From contig DASXSF010000076.1 in assembly GCA_036506155.1 (NCBI GenBank), forward strand, positions 1-54,022: a stretch of DNA of 54,022 nucleotides. Direction: 5' to 3'. Both the position numbers and the translations under genes were made by a program. Positions 31,708-39,497 of this stretch are shown here, piece after piece; positions within the stretch are counted from its first letter, which is position 1, and the number at the start of each line of letters is the position of its first letter. Source of the DNA: DASXRA01 sp036506155 (GTDB lineage: Bacteria > Actinomycetota > Actinomycetes > Mycobacteriales > Jatrophihabitantaceae). Below the pieces are notes generated by a model. The model searched no databases. It saw only the letters and a program-made list of their open reading frames with translations, and was not told the DNA's origin.

Positions 31708-32811
31708 TCAGGGCCCGAGTAGTTGGTGGACGAGCGGGAGCACGCTGCTGGCGTCGTTGGCCTGGAGGTTGCCGTTGTCGATCTCGGGCCGGCAGCCCTC
31801 ATCTATTCGCACCTGAACGGGCGGGCCGACTCGGTAGCCGAAGGTCAAGACGTAGCTTGCAGAGGGCGGCCCTCCGCCGTGACCGCATTGAAAGACGTCG
31901 CGACCACCCGGTGTCGTCGGAAGCCGGTTGAGATCGGCCGTCAGTCGTGCGAGATCGCCCTCCGTCGCGGTAACGGTGCGGGAGTGGCTGCCCAGCCGGC
32001 ACAGCTGCAGTGACACAGGATGCTCGGGTACGAACCGGTCCTGCTGCCCGAGCCGACCGGCGGTCTGCGGGCAGCCGCCCATGATCAGCGGAGGTCCGGG
32101 GCTGCTCCAACGGCCGGTTCGATACGCTGAGTCGGCCTGGCCCATCAGGTTATGCGTGACGAACTCGCCGTTCGAGGCACCGTCGCAGTGCTGGCCCGGG
32201 ATGGCCAGCCACATCGTCCCGTGGCGGTAGCTCAGGGCCATCAGGTAGTAGTCAGCGTCGCTGATGGTGGCATACGCAGCACACGGCTGTCTGTCGGGGA
32301 ACGCGGGTGGCAGCCATGCAAGGCCAGCCGGGATCGTGGACAGGTCGCCGCTGAGCGTTCGGGTGCCGGTGAGTTTTCCGTGGTTGCCGTGCAGGTAGGC
32401 ACACACGATTGCGTGGGCCGGCGTCTCCAGCGGGGCGAGTCCCTTCGCGACGTCGATGCCCTTGGGCGGTTGCGGTATCCAGTAGCGGCGGGCGGGCATG
32501 CCGGCAGGGCAGCTGCGTATCGGCGTAACGGGTGGACCGGGGTACCGGGCAGCGGCAGCGGGTCCGGGCAATTGCTCAGCGGTGGAGGGAGCAGGGCGCT
32601 GCGCAGCAGGGCCGGGTGAATGGCCGCCGCGGTGGCTCACGACCAGTGCGACCGTCGCCACGACGAGCACGCAGCCCGCGGCAGCCACCGCCGCGAGCCA
32701 GGGCGAACCTCGCCTGCGCGTAGGCATCCGGAAGCGGAAGTCCGCCGTAGTGGGAGCGAGGGTGTCGTGAGCGTGCATCGCGTCCCGGAGCGCATCCTCG
32801 ATCTCGTTCAT
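31708..32811 (-). CDS. Single-pass membrane protein, putative anti-sigma partner
   Basis: 367 residues. A cytosolic N-terminus of about 35 residues (MNEIEDALRDAMHAHDTLAP...), one membrane helix (PWLAAVAAAGCVLVVATVALVV), a Pro/Ala-rich linker and a large extracytoplasmic domain with several cysteines. I do not recognise the outer domain. Its ATG overlaps the stop of the sigma factor gene by 4 bases, the usual setting of an anti-sigma or signal-sensing partner, and N-terminal DALR.AMH segments of this kind are common in actinobacterial sigma-linked membrane proteins. No HxxxCxxC zinc anti-sigma motif is seen. Confidence 0.65.
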   Translation of the reverse strand: MNEIEDALRDAMHAHDTLAPTTADFRFRMPTRRRGSPWLAAVAAAGCVLVVATVALVVSHRGGHSPGPAAQRPAPSTAEQLPGPAAAARYPGPPVTPIRSCPAGMPARRYWIPQPPKGIDVAKGLAPLETPAHAIVCAYLHGNHGKLTGTRTLSGDLSTIPAGLAWLPPAFPDRQPCAAYATISDADYYLMALSYRHGTMWLAIPGQHCDGASNGEFVTHNLMGQADSAYRTGRWSSPGPPLIMGGCPQTAGRLGQQDRFVPEHPVSLQLCRLGSHSRTVTATEGDLARLTADLNRLPTTPGGRDVFQCGHGGGPPSASYVLTFGYRVGPPVQVRIDEGCRPEIDNGNLQANDASSVLPLVHQLLGP

Positions 32812-33317
32812 GATGTGCCCTCTCGCGGGCGAGCGGGCTCCGCGACGGACGCTCGCAGGGTGGAAAGGCCCCGGGCGACAAGGCTGCGCACCGTCGACTC
32901 CCGGCAGCCCAGCAGAGTGGCGATGTCACGGTCGGGCAATTCCTCGTAGTACCGCAGCACCACCGCCGCGCGCTGCCGCGCAGGCAGCGCACCGAGACTG
33001 CGCCACATCGCATCGCGTTCGGCGAGCGCCACATCGGGCGCCGCACTCGTGGTGTCCGGAACAACGTCGCTGATCAGCTCGCTGGCGGAGCGAAGCCGGC
33101 GCCGGCGCAGATACTCGTTGACGACCGCTCTGCGGGCGTAGGCCTCGGCGTCGTCAGCATCCACGCGGCGCTCACGGCATCGGCGACACACCTGCTCGAG
33201 TGCCTGCTGCACAAGGTCCTCCGCATCCGAGCGTCGGTGGCAGAGCTGGAACGCAAGACGAAGCAGCCGATCACCGGCGTTGCCGAGCAGATCCGCGATC
33301 GCCTCGTCCGCGTTCAT
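32808..33317 (-). CDS. ECF sigma factor, SigE family
   Basis: About 169 residues. Region 2 is LLRLAFQLCHRRSDAEDLVQ and region 4 is LPARQRAAVVLRYYEELPDR followed by DIATLLGCRESTVRSLVARG, the typical ECF layout without region 3. The start is taken at ATG 33317 (MNADEAIADLLG); an in-frame start 4 codons upstream is possible. The membrane partner gene follows with an ATGA overlap. Target promoters are unknown. Confidence 0.86.
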   Translation of the reverse strand: MNADEAIADLLGNAGDRLLRLAFQLCHRRSDAEDLVQQALEQVCRRCRERRVDADDAEAYARRAVVNEYLRRRRLRSASELISDVVPDTTSAAPDVALAERDAMWRSLGALPARQRAAVVLRYYEELPDRDIATLLGCRESTVRSLVARGLSTLRASVAEPARPREGTS

Positions 33318-33374
33318 CGCCCTCCTCACCCATATAGATGCGCCAGGCCACCGATCTCGTTGCCCACGGATGCG

Positions 33375-34295
33375 TTATGCCGGCACGGACGTCTTCAGGA
33401 GCTCCGCCGCGCGGCGCACCGCGTCGTTTTCGGCCACGGTCCGGCGCACCCGCAGGACGATGCGCCGCTGCGGGACCGGATCGACGACGGGTACGGCGAC
33501 CAGGCCGTCCGGCAATGATCGAGTCGCGACCCTGGGCACGACGGTCAGGCCGCCGGCCGCCGCCACGAACGCGATGGCGGATGCGTAGTCCTGAGCCTCG
33601 ACCTGGAACGACGGGGTGAATCCCTTGCTGGCACAGGCATCCAGGACGATCTGCCGACATGGGCCGGGCACGACGTCGTTATCGATCCACGCCTCGTCAC
33701 GCAGGTCGCCGAGCCGCACGCTGGTCTCGCCGGCGAGCGCGTGGTGCCCGGACAATACGGCGAGGTACGGCTCGTCGATAAGTGGACAGACGTCGTACCC
33801 ATCCAGCGAGGTCGAGGCGCAGCCTTCGACGAAGAGCTCGACGTCGGGCACGAACGGCGACTCTGCGGCGCGTTCGATCAGCCGCAGGTCCAGCCGGAGT
33901 CTCGGAAATTCGCGGGATAGCGCGGCGGCGACCGGCGGCACCCACACCGACCCGGCCGAAGCGAAGTAGCTGATCGTGAGCCGGCCGATCCGGCCGGCGC
34001 GCAAGTCGGCGGCAACGGATTCCAGCGCCGCGAGCCGCTCGAGCGCATGCCGTGACTCCTCGGCGAAGAGGCGGCCGGCCGGCGTGGGCACGATGCCGCG
34101 CCCGTTTCGCTCGACAAGCACCAGTCCGGTCTCGCGTTGCAGCGCTGCGAGATGCTGGCTGACGGCCGAGGGTGTGTACCCGAGGCTGGCCGCGGCGCCG
34201 TTGATCGAACCAGCGGCGACCACGGCTCGGAACACACGCAGCCGATGCGCGTCGAGCATCGCGAGATCGTACAGCGTTACTGATGTATTCGTCAT
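33375..34295 (-). CDS. LysR family transcriptional regulator
   Basis: 306 residues (294 if translation begins at the ATG at 34259, MLDAHRLRVFRAVV, which fits the family better). N-terminal HTH: AAGSINGAAASLGYTPSAVSQHLAALQRETG. The C-terminal periplasmic-binding-like domain starts near residue 95 (IGRLTISYFASAGS). It is divergent from the EamA transporter, with 46 bases between the annotated starts, the classic arrangement for a LysR regulator and its target. The inducer is not known. Confidence 0.85.
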   Translation of the reverse strand: MTNTSVTLYDLAMLDAHRLRVFRAVVAAGSINGAAASLGYTPSAVSQHLAALQRETGLVLVERNGRGIVPTPAGRLFAEESRHALERLAALESVAADLRAGRIGRLTISYFASAGSVWVPPVAAALSREFPRLRLDLRLIERAAESPFVPDVELFVEGCASTSLDGYDVCPLIDEPYLAVLSGHHALAGETSVRLGDLRDEAWIDNDVVPGPCRQIVLDACASKGFTPSFQVEAQDYASAIAFVAAAGGLTVVPRVATRSLPDGLVAVPVVDPVPQRRIVLRVRRTVAENDAVRRAAELLKTSVPA

Positions 34296-34341
34296 CGGAA
34301 TTTACTTGTGCTGTTGCTTCGTGAGCTGCTGGCATGACCGC

Positions 34342-35259
34342 GTGACGCCGATCCGCCGATGGATGCTGCCGGCCGCCACTGTCAGCGTGTTGCTGATGTG
34401 GGCCTCGTCGTTCTTGGTGATCCGGGTCGTCCGGCACGACTTCGCCCCCGGATCGCTCGCGCTCTGCCGGCTCAGCGTCGGTTCACTAGCGCTCATGCCG
34501 CTGGCGGTCCGCGCACGCCGGCCGCTGCCCCGTGGCACAACTCTCCGGCTGGTCCTGACCTACGGCGTGCTGTGGTTCGCTGCGTATGCCGTCGCGCTCA
34601 ACGCCGCGGAACGTCACCTGGACGCGGGAACCGCGGCGCTACTCGTGAACTTCGCTCCGATCAGCGTCGCGGTCTACGCCGGGTTGTTCCTGGGCGAGGG
34701 CTTCCCGCGGCCGTTGGTGATCGGAATCGTCATCGCGTTCAGCGGCGTCGTCCTGATCGCGCTGGGCGGCTCCGGCGCGCACAGCGACGGCATCGGCGTC
34801 GCGCTCGGCTTGGTCAGTGCGCTCCTGTACGGCTCGTCGGTACTGATGCAAAAGACAGTGCTGCGCTCGACCGACCCGATCACGGCCACCTGGGTCGGAT
34901 GTGTTGCCGGCAACGTGTCGCTGCTCGTGTTCCTCCCCCACACGGTGCGGGACGTGAGTCACGCGCCCGCGGGTGCGATCGCGGGCGTCGTCTACCTGGG
35001 CGTCTTCCCGACCGCAGCCGCCTTCACCCTCTGGGCGTACGCGCTGACCCGCACGAGTGCGGGACGACTGACGTCGACCACCCTGACGGTGCCGGCAATC
35101 GCCGTACTCCTGTCGTGGGCCTTCCTCGGCGAAACACCGGCAGCCCTCGGCCTGGTCGGTGGAGCGCTGTGTCTGTCCGGCGTGGCTATCAGCCGTCGCG
35201 CACCACGACCGCAGCTCACGCCAGTGGCGGCCGCAGCAACGCCGGACCAGGTCCGCTGA
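34342..35259 (+). CDS. EamA/DMT family permease
   Basis: About 305 residues with ten hydrophobic segments in two EamA repeats. Recognisable parts: LLMWASSFLVIRVVRHDFAP at the start, LLVNFAPISVAVYAGLFLGE at the end of repeat 1, and LTVPAIAVLLSWAFLGETPA at the end of repeat 2. It is expected to export amino acids or metabolites. The GTG at 34342 is used; an ATG at 34363 is the alternative and no clear ribosome site helps choose. Probably controlled by the divergent LysR gene. Confidence 0.85.
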   Translation: MTPIRRWMLPAATVSVLLMWASSFLVIRVVRHDFAPGSLALCRLSVGSLALMPLAVRARRPLPRGTTLRLVLTYGVLWFAAYAVALNAAERHLDAGTAALLVNFAPISVAVYAGLFLGEGFPRPLVIGIVIAFSGVVLIALGGSGAHSDGIGVALGLVSALLYGSSVLMQKTVLRSTDPITATWVGCVAGNVSLLVFLPHTVRDVSHAPAGAIAGVVYLGVFPTAAAFTLWAYALTRTSAGRLTSTTLTVPAIAVLLSWAFLGETPAALGLVGGALCLSGVAISRRAPRPQLTPVAAAATPDQVR

Positions 35260-35279
35260 TACCGGCGTTGGGGTGCCGT

Positions 35280-35570
35280 TCAGGTCAGGGGCGCCCCGTA
35301 GACGCGCCATTCCCGTTCTACGAGCATCGGTACCAGCGTCTGTTCGATGTTCATCCGGAAGTGGTCGGTGCGGCGATGTGCCGCGAACGCGGCGTCGTCC
35401 TCGTAGGTTTCGTAGAGCGCAAAGCGGGCCGGATCCTCGCGGTCCTGGTACGCGAGGAACCCGATGCAGCCGGCTTCGGCGGCGCTCGCGCGGGCATGCC
35501 GCGCGAGCAGCGCGCACACCTCGTCGGCCGCATCGGGGCGCGTGCGGTAGTGCGCGATGACCGTGATCAC
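35280..35570 (-). CDS. Antibiotic-biosynthesis-monooxygenase (ABM) domain protein
   Basis: 96 residues from a GTG. The ferredoxin-like ABM fold is shown by VITVIAHYRTRPDAADEVCA, CIGFLAYQDREDPARFALYE and YEDDAAFAAHRRTDHF. Members are small oxygenases acting on quinols or polyketides, or heme-degrading relatives, often as dimers. Substrate unknown. It lies 20 bases after the convergent EamA gene and just downstream of the CYTH-CHAD gene on the same strand. Confidence 0.82.
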   Translation of the reverse strand: MITVIAHYRTRPDAADEVCALLARHARASAAEAGCIGFLAYQDREDPARFALYETYEDDAAFAAHRRTDHFRMNIEQTLVPMLVEREWRVYGAPLT

Positions 35571-35589
35571 ACGACCACGGTAATGAGGC

Positions 35590-37050
35590 TCAACGCCACC
35601 GCATGGCGAGCGCGTGCGCTCGAGCCGCCTGTCCCCGTTGCTGCTCGCCTGCGTACAGGACCCCGTATGCGAAGGCGAGCTGCCCGCCGTCGGTCTCGGC
35701 GGCAAGGCTGCGCACGACGTCACCGGCAACCGCGCTGTCCTGGTGCTCGCCCAGGGTGTCTTGGAACCGGGTGGCGCGCTTGACGGCGCGCCGGGCCGGC
35801 TTGCCGAGCGCGGGGACGGCGAGTTCGGCCGTGTAGCGCATGCGCTTGCCGGCCTTGCGGGCCCGGTGCAGCAATTCGTCGGCCGCGTCGGGCCGGCCGG
35901 CTTGCTTCAATCGCTTGACCAGCCTCTCGCCGGCCGTATCGAAGTAGCTATGAACGGTCTTGGGCGGGTGCGCGGCCGCGTCGGTCATCGGGGGCTGCTG
36001 CTGCCAGCCGTCCAGAGTCGCCAGCAGGGCGAGATAGCGCCTGCTGCGCATCTGGCGCAGGAGCATGCGGCGCGCGCTGTCCTGCTCTGCGGTGAGATGC
36101 TCCTCCAACTGGGCCGACACGGGCCCGACGTCCACCTGCGCAGGAAGCGTGCTGAGCGTGTGGGCGATGTGCTTGCTAAGCACCTCGCCGTCGCGCACCG
36201 CACCGAGCAGGCCCGCATACCACGCCAACTCGGCATCTAGCCTCGCCGCCTCATCGGGCTCGAACAGATCGGCGAACACCCGAAGCACACTGCGGTAGCG
36301 GCGCGTCGCAACCCGGGTGGCATGGATGGCGTTCTGGCCCCGCCGCAATGCCAGATCGCCGGCGATCAGCGCCGCGTGCTGCGCCTGTAGGTAGTTACGC
36401 ACCAGGTCGCCCAACGTGCGGGCGCGCCTCCCGCGGCGCGGGTATGGCGGCGGCTGGTCGCCCAGCACTCGAGACAGCTTCGGGCGCGGCGTCGCGACGG
36501 CGGCGCCGGACGCGGTCAGCTGCCGCGTGATCGCGACCATCACTTCCTGGTCGCCGGTGCGTGGCTTGATGTCGACCGCACGCCACCGCGTCGGCTGGGC
36601 GTCGGGGCCGGCCCTGGTGGCCGTGACCTGGTCGTCGCTGATCTCGGCGAGCACGTCGCCGTCCGGGCCGACGACCCGAGTGACGGTGCGGGCCGTGACC
36701 ACCGTCGCGGCGGGTCGCAGCTGCGCCCCGCCCGCGACCCCGAACACGATCTCCCGCAGCTGTGCCGGCACCGCGCGAGCATTGCCATTCGCCTGCACGC
36801 GCACCTCGGTGCGGGCCGCCTCGTCGGGAAGCTTCAATCGCCAGGCGTTCTCCACGTCACCTGCGCGTAACCGCAACGTAACCCCGTGCCGCAGCAGGTC
36901 ACGACCCGCCGTGTCGAAGTAGCGGCTCGACAACGACGCGGTGCGTTGTTCCAGAACCGCTCCGGCCGGCAGCACTGCCGTGAGGTCGGGCAATGCCCAG
37001 TCGACATCGACCTCGAACGCGCCCTCGTGCGCGCGGTACGGGTTGACCAC
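35590..37050 (-). CDS. CYTH and CHAD domain protein (polyphosphate-related)
   Basis: About 486 residues. The N-terminal CYTH domain spans about 1-200 (RYFDTAGRDLLRHGVTLRLR, WRLKLPDEAARTEVRV) and the C-terminal CHAD domain about 220-486, with HATRVATRRYRSVLRVF, LLGAVRDGEVL and RFQDTLGEHQDSAVAGD. CHAD domains bind polyphosphate; CYTH domains hydrolyse or bind triphosphates. The usual ExExK motif is here FEVDVDW, with no lysine, so tripolyphosphatase activity is doubtful. The GTG at 37050 has an AGGTGG site 6 bases upstream; a GTG at 37065 is the alternative. It directly follows pstB and has a PHO-box-like element upstream, which fits a role in storing imported phosphate. Confidence 0.86.
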   Translation of the reverse strand: MVNPYRAHEGAFEVDVDWALPDLTAVLPAGAVLEQRTASLSSRYFDTAGRDLLRHGVTLRLRAGDVENAWRLKLPDEAARTEVRVQANGNARAVPAQLREIVFGVAGGAQLRPAATVVTARTVTRVVGPDGDVLAEISDDQVTATRAGPDAQPTRWRAVDIKPRTGDQEVMVAITRQLTASGAAVATPRPKLSRVLGDQPPPYPRRGRRARTLGDLVRNYLQAQHAALIAGDLALRRGQNAIHATRVATRRYRSVLRVFADLFEPDEAARLDAELAWYAGLLGAVRDGEVLSKHIAHTLSTLPAQVDVGPVSAQLEEHLTAEQDSARRMLLRQMRSRRYLALLATLDGWQQQPPMTDAAAHPPKTVHSYFDTAGERLVKRLKQAGRPDAADELLHRARKAGKRMRYTAELAVPALGKPARRAVKRATRFQDTLGEHQDSAVAGDVVRSLAAETDGGQLAFAYGVLYAGEQQRGQAARAHALAMRWR

Positions 37051-37113
37051 GACGCACCACCTCACTTCCGATCACACCCCGCTGGGTGAATGTCAAGCGT
37101 CAGATCGTAGACG

Positions 37114-37135
37114 TACTTCTGAACGGAAGGTGAAG
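37114..37135 (-). promoter_or_regulatory. PHO-box-like direct repeat upstream of the CYTH-CHAD gene
   Basis: On the minus strand the site reads CTTCACCTTCC then GTTCAGAAGTA: two 11-base units each with TTCA at the same place, resembling the GTTCACC-type 11-mer repeats bound by PhoP/RegX3 regulators in actinobacteria. A TACGAT hexamer lies 6 bases downstream. The TTCACCTTC core recurs upstream of the pst operon. Confidence 0.5.
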
Positions 37136-37148
37136 CAGAGGCAAACAC

Positions 37149-37997
37149 TCAGCCGAAGCGGCCGTGGACGTAGTCGGCGGTACGGGGATCCTGCGGCGCG
37201 TTGAACATCGCCTCGGTGGGACCGTGCTCGACGACGTAGCCAGGTGTGCCCAGTTCGGCAAGGAAAAAGGCGCACTGGTCGGACACCCGGGCCGCCTGCT
37301 GCATGTTGTGCGTGACGATCACGATGGTGACCTCGGTGACCAGTTCGGCGATCGTCTCCTCGATCACCCGCGTCGAAGTCGGGTCCAGCGCCGAGCACGG
37401 CTCGTCCATCAGCAGTACCCGCGGCCGGATGGCCAGCGACCGAGCGATGCACAGCCGCTGCTGCTGCCCACCCGACAACGCCCCGCCCGGCTGGCGCAGC
37501 CGGTCACGCACCTCGCGCCACAGCCCGGCCTTCATGAGGCACGCCTCGACGAGCGCGTCCCTGGTGGCCCGGTTGGCCTTGACTCCGGTCAGCTTCAGCC
37601 CGGCGACCACGTTGTCGTAGATCGACATGGCCGGGAACGGGTTCGGCTTTTGGAACACCATGCCGATCTGCCGCCGTGCCTCGGTCAGGCGCCGCGACGC
37701 GTCGTAGATGTCCTGCCCGTCCAGCAGCACCTCACCTGCCAGCGCGGCGCTGGGGACGAGTTCGTGCATCCGGTTGAGAATGCGCAGGAACGTCGACTTG
37801 CCGCAGCCCGACGGCCCGATCAGCGATGTCACGTGGCCGGCCGGCATCATCAGCGACACCTGGTCGAGCACTTGGTGGTCACCGAACCAGGCGCTGATTT
37901 CGCGGGCCTCTAGCCCGGCAAGCGGTGCGTCACTCAGCGGCGACAGGCTGGCGGTGTCGTCGTTGGCTAGAGCAGTCACAGCGGCAGCATTCCTCAC
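37149..37997 (-). CDS. pstB: Phosphate ABC transporter ATP-binding protein
   Basis: About 282 residues from a GTG overlapping the stop of the sortase-like gene (GTGA); a GTG at 37979 is an alternative. PstB hallmarks: Walker A GPSGCGKST (residues 61-69), ILNRMHELVP after it, the Q-loop region MVFQKPNPFPAMSIYDNVV, the signature LSGGQQQRLCIARSLA, Walker B VLLMDEPCSALDP and THNMQQAARVSD. It energises phosphate import by PstCA. It lies more than 10 kb and seven genes downstream of pstC/A/S, after a set of surface-protein genes, an unusual order since pstB normally follows pstA. Confidence 0.93.
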   Translation of the reverse strand: MRNAAAVTALANDDTASLSPLSDAPLAGLEAREISAWFGDHQVLDQVSLMMPAGHVTSLIGPSGCGKSTFLRILNRMHELVPSAALAGEVLLDGQDIYDASRRLTEARRQIGMVFQKPNPFPAMSIYDNVVAGLKLTGVKANRATRDALVEACLMKAGLWREVRDRLRQPGGALSGGQQQRLCIARSLAIRPRVLLMDEPCSALDPTSTRVIEETIAELVTEVTIVIVTHNMQQAARVSDQCAFFLAELGTPGYVVEHGPTEAMFNAPQDPRTADYVHGRFG

Positions 37998-38944
37998 GTC
38001 AGGTTGGGCAGCAGGCGTGCGGCCTGATCGGCGACGGCCAGACCGAGGAACAACAACACCGGCACGGCGACGATCCAGTTCTGCCACCGTCCCCACCGGC
38101 TGCGGGCCCAGCTGAGCAGCACCGCAGCGATTACGAGCGCCTGCCCCCACAGCACGAGCGGAATCCACGCGGAGGGATCCGTACCCATCGCATGTTCCGA
38201 CGGAGCGAGGTTGGCGGCGGACAGTACCGACGCGGGCGTGGCCAGTGTCGGCGAGATCAGGTCGGCGTCGACGCGCAGCACGCCTGACGGGACGAACGGG
38301 GCGCCGCTCGCGGTGGCGAGCAGTAGCCGGCCTCGCCCGGCCAGGAGCGGCGCCGGCAGCGGATCGCCTTCGTGGCGGATGTCCAGTACTCGGAACCGGC
38401 TCTCGCCCTGTCCGGTCAGGACCGTGATCAGGTCGTCGGCCTGCAGGTTCGACAACCGACCGAACGGTCCGCCGTACGCTGCGGCCCGGCCCATGATCTC
38501 GCTGACCCCGGCCTGGCCGGGCAGCGGGGTGTCGCGCAGATGTCCCGGACCGTTCTCCAGCACCGACGGCGTCGTGCCTTCGAAGACGACCTCCCGGACG
38601 TGAATCGTCGGGATGGACAGCACGGCCACTGCTGTGCCCAATGGCAGCAACTTCTTCGGATCGGCCGGCTGCACCTGGCTGACGGGCGCCGTCCCCAGGG
38701 CGAGCGCCTTGCGGAAGTCGGCATACGCGGTGTGCTGGGCCCGGGCGTGGTGCAACGAGGAGATCACCCCGACGTACAAGGCGAAACCGAGCAGGGCGAC
38801 GGACAGGATCAGCACAGCCGTCGTCGCCACGTTCAGCGCCGCCGATTGTCGCTTCGGTGGTGTCTTGCGCGGGGCCGGAGTCTCGCCCGGCGCATCAGCG
38901 GGCGTCGGCGCGGCAGCGTCCGGTGGAGTAGCGAGTGCCGTCAT
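37994..38944 (-). CDS. Sortase-fold membrane protein lacking catalytic His and Cys
   Basis: 316 residues. One membrane helix near 40-62, a sortase E-like domain about 100-228 and two C-terminal helices (261-279 and 290-308). The domain matches class E sortases at NGPGHLRDTPLPGQ (131-144) and AYGGPFGRLSNLQADDLITV (156-175). Where sortases have the GHR histidine it has MGRAAAYG (R153), and where they have TLTTC it has LLATAS (A212); the whole protein contains no cysteine. It therefore cannot be a thiol transpeptidase and is probably a structural or binding relative. The start overlaps the stop of the LAxTG gene (ATGA), and pstB overlaps its own stop. Confidence 0.75.
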   Translation of the reverse strand: MTALATPPDAAAPTPADAPGETPAPRKTPPKRQSAALNVATTAVLILSVALLGFALYVGVISSLHHARAQHTAYADFRKALALGTAPVSQVQPADPKKLLPLGTAVAVLSIPTIHVREVVFEGTTPSVLENGPGHLRDTPLPGQAGVSEIMGRAAAYGGPFGRLSNLQADDLITVLTGQGESRFRVLDIRHEGDPLPAPLLAGRGRLLLATASGAPFVPSGVLRVDADLISPTLATPASVLSAANLAPSEHAMGTDPSAWIPLVLWGQALVIAAVLLSWARSRWGRWQNWIVAVPVLLFLGLAVADQAARLLPNLT

Positions 38945-39495
38945 ACGTGCTCCGGTTGCTGTCGGCGGCCCGCGGCGTAGCACAGCGCCCCGGCCGCTAT
39001 CAGGACCAGCGCGCCGCGGAGTAGCCCGAGGATGTCAGTGCCGGTGGAGGCGAGAGAGCCGCCTCCCGGGGACGCACCGGCGTGCCCGTTGACCACCACG
39101 AACTGGTACGAGGCGACCAGGTGCGACGTCGCACCCGTGAACGTCAACATGTGCCGCCCGAATGCAAGATCGTCGGGCACCGTGAATTTGGACGTTGCGG
39201 TACCGCTCGCGTCGGCGCTCACCGTGGCCAGGTCGCGGTCGGCGGAGTGCAGGGTGATGCGGACCTGCTCGTGGGCATGGAACCCGATCGCGGTGCAATG
39301 CAGGTGGTCGCCGCGGTGCAGCCTCGGCAGGTTGCCCAGCCGTACCGCGCCCTTGGTACATGTGACGTTGGCGGAGGCCGGGATCGTGACGCTGATCGTT
39401 TCGGCACCACCGTCGCCGTCCGCGCGCACCGGCGGGGCGGTCAGCACGGTGAGCGGGACGATGACCGCGAGCGCGAACGCGATTCGGCCAGCCAC
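38941..39495 (-). CDS. Small LAxTG-anchored surface protein
   Basis: About 184 residues. An N-terminal signal sequence (to about residue 25) is followed by a beta-rich domain with a Cys pair (C46 and C67), a Gly-rich hinge, and a C-terminal cell-wall sorting signal: LASTG at 148-152, a hydrophobic helix (ILGLLRGALVLIAAGALCYA) and a basic tail (GRRQQ). LAxTG is the preferred motif of class E sortases in actinobacteria. The GTG at 39495 has GGGAGG 5 bases upstream; the GTG at 39501 overlapping the previous stop is possible. In Csc-type clusters a small LPxTG protein occupies this place. Confidence 0.72.
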   Translation of the reverse strand: MAGRIAFALAVIVPLTVLTAPPVRADGDGGAETISVTIPASANVTCTKGAVRLGNLPRLHRGDHLHCTAIGFHAHEQVRITLHSADRDLATVSADASGTATSKFTVPDDLAFGRHMLTFTGATSHLVASYQFVVVNGHAGASPGGGSLASTGTDILGLLRGALVLIAAGALCYAAGRRQQPEHV

Positions 39496-39497
39496 GC

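Noticed and set aside
37994..38944. Calling the sortase-like gene an active class E sortase
   Set aside because: The catalytic His and Cys positions are substituted and the protein has no cysteine.
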